From: Aradus depressus
Lineage: Eukaryota; Arthropoda; Insecta; Hemiptera; Aradidae
DNA length: 64,000 nucleotides
Direction: 5' to 3'
NCBI GenBank assembly: GCA_963662175.1
Contig: OY759214.1
Span: 97,612,115-97,676,114 of the forward strand
The position numbers and the translations under genes were made by a program. Shown piece by piece: positions 31,077 to 42,680 of this stretch. The notes beneath the pieces are model-generated. The model ran no database searches. It worked only from the letters and a program-made list of their open reading frames with translations, and was not told the origin of the DNA. Position 1 is the stretch's first letter. The number at the start of each line of letters is the position of its first letter.

Positions 31077-31665
31077 ATGACGTCACATCCTGGACACCTA
31101 CTGACGTGATAATCAAGTACCTTGGAGTACATTTCGACACTAGACTGACATGGAAGACACACATACTTACATAGAAAACTATCACAACTGTACCCACTAC
31201 TGAACAGACGTAGGTATACTACTCAGACACAAATGCTGCACACTACTCTACACAGCCTTGTTACGACCACTCATCACCTATGCATCACCCATTTGGCAAG
31301 GAGCAAGCAAAACTCATCTAGACAATCTTCGAAGGTTTGAAAACAAGGTCCTTCGTTTGGCAGTGGACGCATCTAGGTTTGTCCGGAGTCAGCAGATCCG
31401 AAGGGAAGTGGACATCTCGGCTTTCATCACCAAACTGACCCTAGACTACGATGAAAACCTCGTCCTGGTGCCTGGAGCCCAGTTCTACAAATTGGGAGAA
31501 CCAACACCAGATAGGAGGCTCAAACCTCGTCTCTATCAACATTTTGTTAATTATCTATAAACTTTTGTAATTTAAATGTTACCTTTTCATTCTGAAAGTT
31601 TTCAATTTTTTGTATAGCACCAACTTGTGCTGAACCAATAAAACTATTTTTATTTTATTTTTTTT
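31077..31665 (+). pseudogene. Jockey-type LINE, 5'-truncated, 11-bp target duplication
   Basis: The text reads 'KYLGVHFDTRLTWKTH', a broken stretch, then an open frame 31258-31560 with 'YASPIWQGASK' and 'LRRFENKVLRLAV'. These are the C-terminal motifs of Jockey-clade reverse transcriptases. A 3' UTR ends 'caataaaactatttt' with an A/T tail. The duplication TTCTCGGGTGT is at 31066-31076 and 31666-31676, exactly 600 bp apart. Catalytic motifs are absent through 5' truncation. Confidence 0.9.
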
Positions 31666-31676
31666 TTCTCGGGTGT

Positions 31677-32579
31677 GTTGCTAACCTATTGGCTCTCTTC
31701 GGGAAGGATCGTAACATCTCATTTTTCATTGTGCCTGTCTTATTTATTTATTTACATATTTACAACGACATAACATTAGCGTAATGTTAAAACATAACAT
31801 AATTACGATAAGTTGAGCGTGGTTGTACTGCTGAGATACGTGACCGAAGAGGAGTCCAGGCTAGTCCTGGAGCAAGTCCCTCTGTCAAGCCCGCTTCCAC
31901 CTAACCATCAAAAAAATCGAAAATGACACCAAGTTCTCAAGTCGACAATCGAGCTCACTCGAAAAGACAATATGTTTAATTAAGTAATGAGAAAGAGAAT
32001 ATCCTTCAGTTGGATGGACTTTCTTATGCAAAGCACAAATTAGGAGGCGCTATGGAAATATTGTTTATTCATATGGGCTCAACAGGCTGGCACTATGATA
32101 AGTTATGACCTAAAGCCCCGTTACTATGATATGGGATAATTGCGGGCCTATTTGGGGGAAGCGCCGCGTGCCCGACACGTGCACAAACAATAGGTGAGCG
32201 TGGGACAATAGAATTGTCAACGGAGGATCGTGGGCTCACACGGTGTGCTCCTAATAGAAGCAACGATTTAGATCAAAAGGGGAATTTCTGTTTAAGTTTC
32301 GTGGGAAAGGCGATTTGTTGCATGTACACGTTACAGCAGAAACGAGAACGTATCATTAGGGATGCGAAGGGAAAGACGGGGTTCGACGGTGCAAAATGCT
32401 GTAAGAAGTATCGCGGAGACTGCTGTGGAGAGTAACTGAAAAAAAACGTAAGGAGGGATACAGTCGTGAAAAGGTCACCAGTAAATCAATGGAAGCGTAC
32501 TTCCCCTGCTCAAATTAATGAGCTAACTTCTCACTCTTCCTCTCAACTCAGGGTACTGATTTGCTTGAAAACCAATAAG
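31677..32579. other. no recognised gene
   Basis: The first bases resume the repeat interrupted at 31066. A moderately GC-rich block, 32100-32435, has a 73-codon frame without known motifs. Confidence 0.35.
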
Positions 32580-32898
32580 CGTCTTACAGAACGTTCCAAC
32601 GACAAATTTTGTGTCGATACATTCATTACTTCAGCAGTTATTAGGGTATTTGTGTTAAGTCCCCTTCCCTCATTCTTCTCTTCCCCTTTGGCCGATATGG
32701 CTGAAAAAATATTAGTTACTGTATGTGCTCTTTCGTCGCTCTGGTGCACATGAACCGACTCTACTATGGAGGAATTATTCATTTAGATTAAGGGGTCTTC
32801 AAGTACTTTTCATTGATCTGGGTTGGGGCGATCGCCTAACGTCCCATCCGAAGGACGGCGTGCTCAAGATTTTTTTCACTACCCAGATAAAGAAATAG
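32580..32898 (-). mobile_element. IR-1 fragment followed by SINE-A fragment
   Basis: IR-1 (minus) is visible at 32605-32715 ('gtcgatacattcattac'). SINE-A (minus) is visible at 32724-32898 ('cgtcccatccgaaggacgg'). Their junction suggests insertion followed by deletion. Confidence 0.7.
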
Positions 32899-33789
32899 GT
32901 TCATTTTGAAATCTAGAGTGTATATACGTTTTGTTGTTATGCTGACCCCATTTTTGCGTATAACTTATTTTTTCATACTTGTACGCCTAAAATGCAAAAA
33001 TAATGTGTTTTTAAAATGCTTAAATGGGACTTAAAAGTATTCGAAGTCAGCATTTGAAGAAATTAAGGAAATAAAAAAGTCCGTTTTAAAATTTAAACGA
33101 GCCTCGTACCCTGTAATTAAAGACGTAGCGAGTTGCTTGGTTACTTTTAATAAATGAGCTTCTTTTTGACTTTTTTTTTTCTTTCTTGCTCTATTTTCTC
33201 TTGTTCATTACGGGGTTCAAGAGAGTTCCACAATTAAGCGTGGGAAGACAAGGATAGTACTAAAAGTGTATAAGGCGAAAAGATGAAACCGGGGTTTGAG
33301 TATACTGCAGTTAACAGTAAATCTGGAAATAAGGGAAGTGCACTGAAACGTACGAAGAACGTAACAAACGACGTCGGTGAATCACTGCATATGTAACATC
33401 CCCTCTACGAATTAGGAACGTATTCTTTAATTATTTTTTGGTAACGTACTTCACCTTGACTGATCTCTAACATTTTGATAAGGGTTGAAAGGAATATAAT
33501 GAAAAGACGATATAGACACTAGAGCTCGATTTATTATGCTTAATGACATAAGAGTTTTTCATAAAAATTATCATTATCTGTGGAAAAAAAAATGTTAATA
33601 TAATTTTCCTAAGGAAATGAGCTAAAAAAGATCGGTACGAGCTTACCACAGTGCCTTTTCCAATGCCGATTGAAAGCATATTCAATGATTATACCTTCGA
33701 CCAATTTAAGAACAGAACAATTTTCATTATATTCCTTCCTTAATAATTAATGGGCGCCATCGTCTGCATAAAGTGACATGTTCGATGCA
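32899..33789. other. no recognised feature; one IR-1 end
   Basis: AT-rich. 'gacgtcggtgaatcactgc' at 33369-33388 is an isolated IR-1 right end in minus orientation. Confidence 0.4.
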
Positions 33790-34073
33790 TCTCTTTAGAA
33801 ATCCAAATGAAAAATTTGTTAATTGATTTTTTAAAAAAAATTACATGCACTTTCTTAAAAATTGTCTTGGACTTTTGATGTTTTTTAGGGCCCTTTTCGA
33901 AAAACTACTGTAGAAATCAAAATTAAATAGAAGACCAGTTATAAAATTTCTATAGGAAATGTGGTAATTTATTATTTATTCTTTTTGTTTTAATCATTAT
34001 TTCATTATTATTAATTATATATTTTTTTAATTATTTTTAGTTTTACATTAACAATTTCTTATTTACCACAACA
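33790..34073. repeat. R280 interspersed repeat, copy 2
   Basis: Same order of blocks as at 24555-24836. It ends 'cttatttaccaca'. Confidence 0.75.
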
Positions 34074-34080
34074 TAGTCTT

Positions 34081-34606
34081 CTATGATAACTTCTCACTTC
34101 TCATGTTCGCATCTCTGCCTTATTCTTCCCAGGTCTACTGCAGGTATTGCACTCAGTTCGCAGCAGTCTTGCCAACCTCAATGTCATTTTGGTTTTATTT
34201 TTGTACCCCTTTTTTTTTTTCTCCCACACAACTTGTCTGTGACAATAATAATTAATAGTAAAAACAGACAACCCATGTCTGTATTTAGTATGTAGAAAGG
34301 TAAAGAGAAGAATGGAAGAAACAGAGGGCTGATAGGGGTGGATGTGGGTCCCAGACGGAGAACATAAGGGTACTTGAACAACTACAGACAAATCTAGCGT
34401 GAGTAAGTCCGAGCAAAAAGTATGTATGTGCTTAGCAAGTACAAGTGGAGTCGTCTTGGCATTGGAGACCAACGGAGCGTGTTCTGCTGCACGGCAGGGA
34501 GCATGCAGTAGCTACAGAATAGCTTTGTATAGTACCACTGCAACATTTCATAATATTGGGTCAGTATTCGAAACTACTTCCTCATAATATGAGACAATTT
34601 CATGCA
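34081..34606. other. no recognised gene
   Basis: Overlapping frames of 123 (minus, 34101-34472) and 70 codons (plus, 34083-34295) have low-complexity T/P-rich translations. I see no domain. Confidence 0.35.
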
Positions 34607-35365
34607 CAGTAAAATCCAGTTATAACGATATTCAAGGGACTAAGAAAAATACATCGTTATATCCGGAACCAAACTGTTAAACCTACATACAAATGTATAG
34701 GCTTGTTAGTGAAAAAAAAAAAGTGTTTTACAATGATCATAACGAGAAAGTTTACATATTTTTATTTACTTTTTAAAATTTACTTACATACGTTTGTAAC
34801 TGTATACTATGTATAAACATGATTACATATGTATTACCTTTCCACAAAAAAATCAGTTATTTTAGTTTGCTTGCTTTTTTTTTAGTATAAATTGTTGCTT
34901 ACATGGTTATGAAGTTCCGAAGTCACGATCCCTACGGAGGCAAAGGAAAGACTGACTAATCTGAAACTAGGAATATACGCACTAGAAGAGAATAAGAGAG
35001 TTCGAAGAAAATTTGAAGGGGGAAATGGTATGTTTGGAAATGGAATGACTCATTGCGCTCGGAAATAGTAAACAAGAACCGTGTTTAAAACCCTTTTCTA
35101 TAATGTTCGTATTTTTCATCCGTTCAAAACTCATACTGTTTTACCCAATTATGTATGTATGTGCATATGTACATACATATAATATCGTTATACCCGGAAT
35201 GAAAAAACAACTTTTTCTTATGTTTTATATCGTTTTATACGGAATATCGTTATACCTAACATCGTTATATCCGGATTTATTTCTTCACTTTTAAATAGCA
35301 AAACAAACTAGATACGGGTTTTACATCGTTATATCCGAAAAATCGTTATATCAGGAATCGTACTG
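34607..35365. mobile_element. pogo-like element
   Basis: The left end CAGTAAAATCCAGTTATAACG and an inverted right end ('cgttatatcaggaatcg' then TACTG) share the 'ataacgat' motif. Internal subterminal copies 'catcgttatatccgg' recur. The flanking dinucleotide is CA on the left and TA on the right, so the target duplication is damaged or my left end is slightly off. No transposase is evident. Confidence 0.7.
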
Positions 35366-36049
35366 TATTCATTGTTGATCTAGAATGACCCTAGGCCAAG
35401 TTTCATTTTGTAACCTTAATATTTTAACTTACTTACTTTTCATTTCATTATTGACATCATTTTCACTGAAGGTGACTGTCGGAAAACTCGAAAGAGTGAA
35501 GAAAAAGCAAATCTTTGTTAAGCCGTTTATTAATATTGGCTCGGCCATGGGACCGCGATTATGACATCGAGAGTGTTGACCTGTAAACAGGATATTTGAC
35601 AATGATAAACACTTCCGCACCTCAAAGGTAATACCGATGAGGAGATGCAGTGGGTCAGATCCTGGAACCTGGGACGCTTAGACCTCACTCTCTCTCTCTC
35701 TGCTGCTGGACGTAAGTCGAATTCCTATTGTTTATGTTTCCATGTGTTAAACTGTTCTTGTCACTTCTTGTTATCTGTCTTGAGTTCTGATATTTAAATA
35801 CATTCTCCAAGTAGTTATATTAACAGCCTAGTTTGCATTATCATTGAAACCCCCAAGGATTAATAATTATAATACCTCTCGTTTTCGCCAAGCAAATCAA
35901 GTAAGATAAAGATAAGATCCCGGTTGGTGAGTGAAGCACCAAACTAAAATCAAAGTGTAGCTACAATCGTATTTCTCGACTAGTGTTGGAGGCCACAATT
36001 GTATTTCTTTATAAGTAGTAAAAACATCATTCGACTTCTTCACAAGTGG
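35366..36049. other. no recognised feature
   Basis: AT-rich DNA with a (CT)n patch near 35688-35700. Confidence 0.35.
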
Positions 36050-36985
36050 TGAAGTACCTTCATTCATTTTCTTCACAGCTATATGAAGTATAAGAAAAGT
36101 TATGTAATCGGTTAGAAATTTGATGTCGAGTCTCATGATTCCTGACCCCCAGATTCCAAAAATTAAAAAAAAAAAAATTATCTGCGTCTGTCTGCGTGCC
36201 TGTGAACATGGTAACTCCTGGTAAAATTAATATGTATATATCGAGTAGGCCACATCTGGCTTTTATGTATTGCACTCGCTATATGATTCATTTCCCCGCT
36301 TTATGAGGTATAAAGGAAGTTATGCAACCGGCCAAGAGTTCGATATGGACTTTTCAGGGGAATTTCGCTTTTTCCGACCTCCGCATTCCAAATATGAAAA
36401 AAATTATGTCTGTATGTCTATGTGTGTGTGTGTATCAGACTGACACTGTCAGTAATCACGATAACTCCCGGTAGAATCAATTAATCCTCACAGAATTTTA
36501 TATGTGAATCCAGAACTCTCTAAAGACAACACCAATTGATTTTCAGCCAAATTGACCAAAAGTAAGGGGCGAATAGTGAACTAATAAAAAAAAAACTCTA
36601 ATAACTGCCGATAGAATGAATATATCGAGACGAAATTTTATATGTGGAACCTAAACACCATCCGGACAACAACTTTGAGTTTTAGCCAAAGGGAAGAGGG
36701 ATAAACTCAAAAACTGCAGTACCTGCCGTTATAATGAATGTATCGACACAAAATTTCATATGTGGATTCAAAACCCTATAAGGACGACACATCAATATTT
36801 AGCGAAATCGGCAGAAGGGAAGGGGGATCAGAGCGGGACTCAATTCAAAACCCCAATAACTGCCTTTGTAATGAATTTATTGACACAAAATCTAGTTTGA
36901 GGATTTAATATCCCCTATGTAAGTCAACTATTGAATATTTGCGCAAAAGGTCGACTGGTTTTGGAGGGCGAGCGAAGTACATTAA
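36050..36985 (+). mobile_element. IR-1, longest copy, clear tandem monomers
   Basis: A short left-end copy (36060-36240) is followed by a long one starting at 36290. Within it the monomer recurs near 36486, 36610, 36738 and 36876. Each has a 'cgacacaaaatttcatatg' core, an 'aggacgacac' block and a 'cgaaatcggcagaaggg' block. It ends at 'ggttttggagg' and 'gcgaagtaca'. Confidence 0.83.
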
Positions 36986-37009
36986 CATGTTTGACACAAT
37001 GATTAACTG

Positions 37010-37105
37010 TTTTTTTTTTTTATTTTTGAAATCAGGAGGTTGGAAAACATGTAAATCCGTTGAAAACTCTGCATCGAATTTTTGACTGATTACATAACTT
37101 AGGTA
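37010..37105 (-). mobile_element. IR-1 left-end fragment
   Basis: Contains 'ggttggaaaacatg', 'gaaaactctgcatcgaat' and 'gattacataactt'. Confidence 0.7.
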
Positions 37106-37410
37106 AATAAAAAAAATCTTTTGGAAGGACCTGAATGTCCTGTCGACCTGGATAGAGTCAGGTTGTTGAAATGTTGAAGGTCACACTTTCGACCTTCCCC
37201 CATCAACTCTCATGACATTTCACTTATAAAAACAAAAAAATTTTTGTTATCCGCAAAAAAACCCGTCCCAGGAGCGAGATTCTAAGCAATTGTAGGATGT
37301 TCAGTCGAAAAGATACTGCTCACTGCAAAGGTGGCTTTGGTAACCTTAATGAAATGTTAATGGTAGCATTGTGATAAAGATTCTGGATTTCTTTATATGA
37401 AAATTCCAAA
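37106..37410. other. no recognised feature
   Basis: AT-rich DNA between IR-1 and IR-2; nothing recognised. Confidence 0.35.
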
Positions 37411-37900
37411 TTGGGAACCAATTCAATTGATGTCATTTTTAATGTTTTATACAAGGAAGTAGGTACCTATTGTAATCGTGCGAAAATTCGAGATCGAGTC
37501 ATAAGTTTTATGTTTGAAGTTACCCTGAATATAATTTTCGCCATGATGTCTATCTGTGCGTGTGCAGATTTCATTGAAGCGTTGTGCGCGTTCTATTGCA
37601 GAAACGATTGTAGCTATGACCTTGAAATTTGGAATGAAGAAGTCGTATGTGCTAACTTGGATCTAAATTAGAGGAAAATTGAGACCACTTTACTTTAGGG
37701 CTTGATACATTTTACAATGGCTTAAGTATATTTTACGTATATTTATGACCTATCAAAAAATTTATGAATAAAAGTTGTAGAAACTTCAACAAGACACGTA
37801 TTACATGTTGGCTCCATACACAAGATACATGCCGAAAACCGTCCTAAAATATCATTTTGAAACACATATTTTTTGATGTTTCCTTAATTTACCTGAAAAC
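37411..37900 (-). mobile_element. IR-2 repeat
   Basis: Its right side ('gccgaaaaccgtcc', 'taaaatatcattttgaa') is the reverse of IR-2 blocks at 27540, 44510 and 49890. An 86-codon frame (37411-37671) lies inside and is not conserved in the other copies. Confidence 0.55.
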
Positions 37901-38164
37901 TGTTAGACCTATCGAAAAATTGGTTCTTAAAAAAATGTACCTTATTAAATTTGCAATTAACCTCTCTTAAATTTGAGATTGAATCAATACGACATAAGTT
38001 ATAATACAATATCACAGATTAAGAAGTGTGTAATTGTGTCTGCGCTGCGCGCGCAACCGTCCCACATACACACTCTTACGCACTATGCCCATCAACAAGA
38101 CTTACACTCTGACGGTCTGACATAGCCCCTACCGAGAGCTTAAGATGTTTACACATCAATAATG
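37901..38164. other. no recognised feature
   Basis: AT-rich DNA containing a short CG-rich patch, 'gcgctgcgcgcgc', near 38042. Confidence 0.35.
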
Positions 38165-38470
38165 TGATAGTTTAAAGGTTTCTCATAGAAATAAAAGGCG
38201 TTGACTTTCCATCAGAACCGACTTTCAACACAACTGCGTCATCATCAATGGTTGATCAATGGTTGAATCGGCCGAAGGGAAGAGGGTACAGGGAGGGGAT
38301 GAAGGGCTAAATTCAAAAACTGCGAATAATGAATTTATCGACAAAAAATTTAGCACGGGGATTTAGAAGCCCTTTTGTAAGTCAACTGTTCAATATTAGT
38401 CCAAACGATCGACTGGTTTTGGAGGCGGAGCGAAAAATTAATTGATTAATTTGTTCTTTAGTGTATTCGT
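38165..38470 (+). mobile_element. FBH-1 fragment joined to an IR-1 right half
   Basis: An FBH-1 left arm ('tagaaataaaaggcgttg' ... 'gcgtcatcatcaatgg') stops abruptly. IR-1 follows at about 38262 ('gaatcggccgaagg') to 38470. Confidence 0.65.
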
Positions 38471-38625
38471 TCTTAGTGTGTTACGATGGATCTTGGGAGA
38501 AATGTAACATTCCTTTGATAATTCGATCTTGGATTTTCCCAATGCAATATTTCCTTGTACTAACCTATAGTAGGTATACCTAGAAATGTCTTAAACCTAA
38601 AAAGTATTTTGAAAGTCTCAGAAAC

Positions 38626-39151
38626 CAGGGGCGTGCCCAGGATTTTATTTCGGGGGGAGATAACATACATATATGTGTGTATACATAGTTAATTGTTTTA
38701 GGGTCATTACAAAATTAATTCAAGTCTTCAAGCTTTTGATTGTGCAATATTGTTTAAAACTGTTTCAGGGTCTAGATGAATGTCTCTGTGCATTGACATC
38801 AGAGCTAATCCATTCAATCTGTTTTGGCTAGTACTGTTTCTGAAATAGCTTTTCATACGTCTAAGGGTTGAGAAAGACCGTTCAGTTGTTGCTCCAATTT
38901 TCAAAAACCTGTGAATTGTTGGGAAAAAGTTCTTGTCACATTGTTTTAGGCTCAAAATAAAATATTTTCGAACTGCTTTCTCTGCCCAAGGTCAAGCTTC
39001 ACCAGGATCCGCACGAACTCTAGTAGGAAAATGTGTTATGCCAATAAAATATTCCATGCAAGTAAAAATAGTTTTATTATTTACAAAAAGGATAATTTTT
39101 TTTTTCATTTTGGGGGATTGATGCCCCACATCCCCCCTAGGTACGCCCTTG
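38626..39151 (-). mobile_element. hAT transposon, internal deletion derivative, 8-bp target duplication
   Basis: The left end CAGGGGCGTGCCCAGG and the inverted right end 'cctaggtacgcccttg' are hAT-type termini. The duplication TCAGAAAC is at 38618-38625 and 39152-39159. At 526 bp it retains only the transposase C-terminus, so it is non-autonomous. Confidence 0.92.
38728..38955 (-). pseudogene. hAT transposase C-terminal dimerisation domain
   Basis: The 75-codon frame has 'NFFPTIHRFLKIGATTERSF', then 'STLRRMKSYFRNS' and 'RLNGLALMSMHRD'. These are diagnostic of the hAT dimerisation region. Compared with usual family members, about six residues are missing just before the ATTERS block. No catalytic DDE or zinc-finger part remains. 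Confidence 0.9.
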
Positions 39152-39159
39152 TCAGAAAC

Positions 39160-39764
39160 ATGTCCCTTTCGACAAGCATCTCCTGTCTCGAGGTTTGGGC
39201 ATATCTGAAAGCACACTGATAGGATAGATAGATCAAATTTGGTAGTTTTTGTGTATACACTGCCCGAGATATCTTCCTATATCCCTTGTAAGTTGCCTTT
39301 TCTGACGCGATCCCAAAAAAAAAAAAAAGTCATCGTAACTTCAGTATCGATGAACCATATCATATTCTTTTTAAACCTCATAAACAGGTTCTTGAGGTGA
39401 TGCGACTTCTGGTTTAACGTCCAAACATATTTACTTTTTTTCATATGCTCTTTCAAAGGTCTCCGTGACGATCTACTCTTTCCGTCTGCACGTGGAGATT
39501 CCGACTAACCACAAATTCGGGAATGTTTTGGGTTGCGATATAACTGAGTGTGTAAGTCAAGTAGCCTTGTGGTTTGGGTCAGTTCACGCCTGCCATCTCG
39601 TGTCGTGGGCTTTCAACTGAAATCTGGTCAACGGAAGCTATGTTCGGGACGTTTGAGGTAACCAACAGGAAGGCAAACCAGACATTTGATACCACTTCTG
39701 GTCCATTTCCCATTCATACGATCTTATAAATGAAAAAAAATCTATCAGAAAAAAAATAAGAAAT
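39160..39764. other. no recognised feature
   Basis: Sequence after the hAT element without known motifs or long frames. Confidence 0.35.
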
Positions 39765-39970
39765 TTCCAAAACCAGTCGACCGTTTGCGCTAATATTCAA
39801 TAGTTGGCTTCCTTCGGGGCTCCTAAATCCTCATACTAAATTTTGTGTCGATAAATTAATTACGTCAGCATTATCCTCCCTTTCCCTCTGCTGATTCCGT
39901 CGTTGATGTGTCGCCCTTATGGGGTTTTGAATTCACATAAGAATTTTAATGTCGATACTTTCATTCTATA
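39765..39970 (-). mobile_element. IR-1 fragment
   Basis: 'accagtcgaccgtttg', 'ctcatactaaattttgtg' and 'ttgatgtgtcgcccttatgg' are IR-1 right-half phrases in minus orientation. Confidence 0.72.
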
Positions 39971-40445
39971 TTTAATGTGCGAAATATAGAATAGAGAAAG
40001 AAAACAAAATAACAATAACAAATATAAAAAATAAATAAAATGAAAATAAAAATATGCGAAGAAAAATAAAATAAATTAACATATAAGTAATAGAAAATAA
40101 TGATTTAGACGTAGATTCGACAGACCTTAAAGGAGAATTTTTGTGGTAGAACTCTGCCAAAAAAATAAAAATGAAAGCTATGTATCAAATTATGTTTTTG
40201 GATATGAAACACGATTTTTCTATTATGGTTATTTTTGAACATCCGTTTCCGTATGGAGGGTTTCCTCTAACATAAACATTTTTAGTTGAAGTTTAAATTT
40301 TCTTATTGTTTTCATTGTCTTCAAGAAGTGGAAAAGGGCACCAAAGAAATTAATTCCTTTACGAGTACTTTTTTCAAAAAGAGAGGAGTAATGTTTAGTT
40401 ATTCGAGAATTTTTCTTCAAACTGGTCTCATAATCATGACTAAAT
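39971..40445. mobile_element. fragment of the (ATT)n-ended repeat (inner part)
   Basis: Shares 'aaaataaaaatgaaagct' and 'tatgtttttggatatgaaac' with 20700-20800, in the same orientation. Confidence 0.6.
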
Positions 40446-40997
40446 AATATGTATGGTGGGCTGGTGTTTTACACCTAGGGGCCTAAGCATCCAATGCTCT
40501 CTGCTGGGCTTCCACCTTGCTTTGTTACCTGTTTGTTTATACTACCAAAACCAAATCCTTCATGAAGAACCCAGTTTCCTAATGAATCTGAGAATGCTCC
40601 CGTGATCCAGTCTTCTAAAATCCTCCTCTGTGGGTTACATCTTTACCAAAAATGTGGAATCTCGTCCAAGCATATACCCAGGAAGTGTGCCATCGTCTCG
40701 TCTTCTTCTCCACATCTGTCCTTCACTCTTTTTGAAGTTCAGGATCCCGTACGTCCAACACCATTGACTCCCCACTCAGGAACATCCTCCACCGTCTACA
40801 TGTGTTTTTTTTCTCTCCATGACTGCTCTATAAGGTCTCTAGTCCAATTTTTAATCCGGGTTCTGTATTCTTCCCGGGATATTCCTAGAACTGGCTCTGG
40901 CCCCATAAAGGGCTTACTTGAACCTTCCTTGGCTAGTCTGCCTCCTCGTTTCCCTGAATCCATGAGTGTCCGGGAACCCAGTTCCTTGGGTGTTTAA
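40446..40997 (-). pseudogene. LINE ORF2 C-terminal remnant (RNase H-type clade)
   Basis: The minus strand shows 'EEYRTRIKNWTRDLIEQSW', then 'CGEEDETMAHFLG' (a CCHH-like end motif), with stops and frameshifts between. The 3' end shares 'cacctaggggcctaagcatc' with 58967-58984. It is related to 10747-11219. The clade is not certain. Confidence 0.6.
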
Positions 40998-41644
40998 TCA
41001 TGATTATTATTGTTAAGAGGGAAAATATTATTTATTCTTTAATATATTTTAATATGTACGATATTGAGATGTTATCCCTGAGACCACATTTCTATATAAC
41101 AAGAATGTTATTGGGACGCGTCCATTGTCTGAAGCCTCCATCTTAAAGAAGACACAGGTATGCTAGGATAAAAGCTTTGAAGAAGTCATTTAAAGTCCTG
41201 GAACCTGTTTGACGTGACGTTCCACGGCGCATCTTCCCAACCATAGGATCACTTCTTTCTGAGGACTTTGTCATTTTTATGCTTGAACTGAGGAAGACGA
41301 AGATCGACTCAGCATTGACACCTGCCCCATTATATGGATACAAAAAATAAAAATAAATGAGAAAAAAAATAAAATAAAAAAAAATTGTGAGGCCAAATTT
41401 TTGAAAGACCGGTCTGTCGGCTACCTTCAGTCGTTGAACGAAAAATTTATTATTCAAATACGGGCTTGTTTTAGTGAGATGAACTCTGATCAATGAACAA
41501 GGGTTCCCATCTTGATAACTTGGGTCCATTCAACTAAATCAGGTTGTCTTCGCTCTTGGGATGCACCCAGAAATGCACTTGGTAGAAGATACCAATTACA
41601 AGATACCCAGTCATTTGGAGATCTAAATAACAATTCCTTCTCCT
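40998..41644. other. no recognised feature
   Basis: AT-rich DNA with a 128-codon minus frame (41143-41529) that runs through A/T simple sequence and is not credible. Confidence 0.4.
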
Positions 41645-42085
41645 AATTTCACTTCCCAATATAGGAGAAGTTATGTAATCTACCAAAAATTCGATGTGTT
41701 TTCACCATAATTTCATGTTATCCGACCCCCTGATACCAAAAATTTTTAAAAATACGTCTGTGAACAAGAATAATCTTGATAGATTGAATGCATCAAACCA
41801 AAATTTTATATATGCATTCTGAACCCCATGAGGACTACACCTATTAATTTTCAGCTTAAATGGCCAAGGGAAAATGGAGGCTTTAGAAGAGAAAGGAGGG
41901 GTGGTTATCGCAAAAACCCTAATAACTGCCGATATAATGAATGTATCTGCACACAATTTAGTATGAGAATTCAAAAGTCAACTATTGATTTTTAGCCCAA
42001 ACTGACTATTAGTTTTGGAGGAAGAGCGAAAATATTGTTGATTAATTTGTGCTGGGGAAGTAGATTGCAAGTGATTCACTTGTCA
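41645..42085 (+). mobile_element. IR-1, full-span short copy
   Basis: It starts 'ataggagaagttatgtaat', passes through two monomers and ends 'ctggggaagtagattgcaag'. Confidence 0.8.
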
Positions 42086-42172
42086 CTATCTTACAACCTG
42101 AAATAATGGCTTCTCACTACAACGATCATTTTCATGTTACCTGTTTAGAACCTTTTTCACGTATACTATGGG

Positions 42173-42680
42173 GGTGGCCCATGGCGGTGGCCGTGCAGAC
42201 TAGAGGGTAGGGCTTTGGTCTCACCATGGTTTGCGGGTTCGAATCCCACCCGGGGTGTGAGTTTTATTTCGTAGATAGAACTCCATCCCGGGGCCATGGT
42301 GGCCGTGCGGACTAGAGCGTAGTTCTTTGGTCTCACCATGGTTTGCGAGTTCGTATCCCGTCCGGGAGTGAGTTTTACTTCATAGATAGAACTCCCTCCC
42401 GGGGCCATGGTGGCCGTGCGGACTAGAGCGTAGTGCTTTGGTCTCACCATGGTTTGCGAGTTCGTATCCCGTCCGAGAGTGAGTTTTACTTCATAGATAG
42501 AACTCCCTCCCGGGGCCATGGTGGCCGTGCGGACTAGAGCGTAGTTCTTTGGTCTCACCATGGTTTGCGGGTTCGAATCTCGTCCGGGAGTGAGTTTTAT
42601 TTCGTAGATAGAACTCCCTGCCGGTGCCATGGTGGCCGTGCGGGTTAGAGCGTAGTGCTTTGGTCTCACCATGGTTTGCA
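42173..42680 (+). repeat. SINE-B head tandem array, five units of 111 bp
   Basis: Unit starts (GCCATGGTGGCCGTGCGG) are at 42293, 42404, 42515 and 42626, each 111 bp apart, after a more diverged first unit at about 42180. Each unit holds the tRNA-like head, B box and body up to 'ctccctcccgggg'. Because 111 is divisible by three, the minus strand stays open for 168 codons (42166-42672). That frame is a by-product of the array, not a gene. Confidence 0.92.

Noticed and set aside
35458..35512. another hammerhead ('ctgaaggtgactgtcggaaa')
   Set aside because: The box reads CTGAAGG, not CTGANGA, and helices I and III cannot be placed. It may be a very decayed relative, but the evidence is too weak.
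41393..41445. hammerhead-like text near 'ctgaaggtagccgacag' (minus strand)
   Set aside because: It has the same defect as at 35.46 kb: no CTGANGA box and no GAAA in the right place.
42166..42672. 168-codon minus-strand frame with a repeated motif of about 37 residues
   Set aside because: It is the translation of the 111-bp SINE-B array. The period is divisible by three, so the frame stays open by accident.
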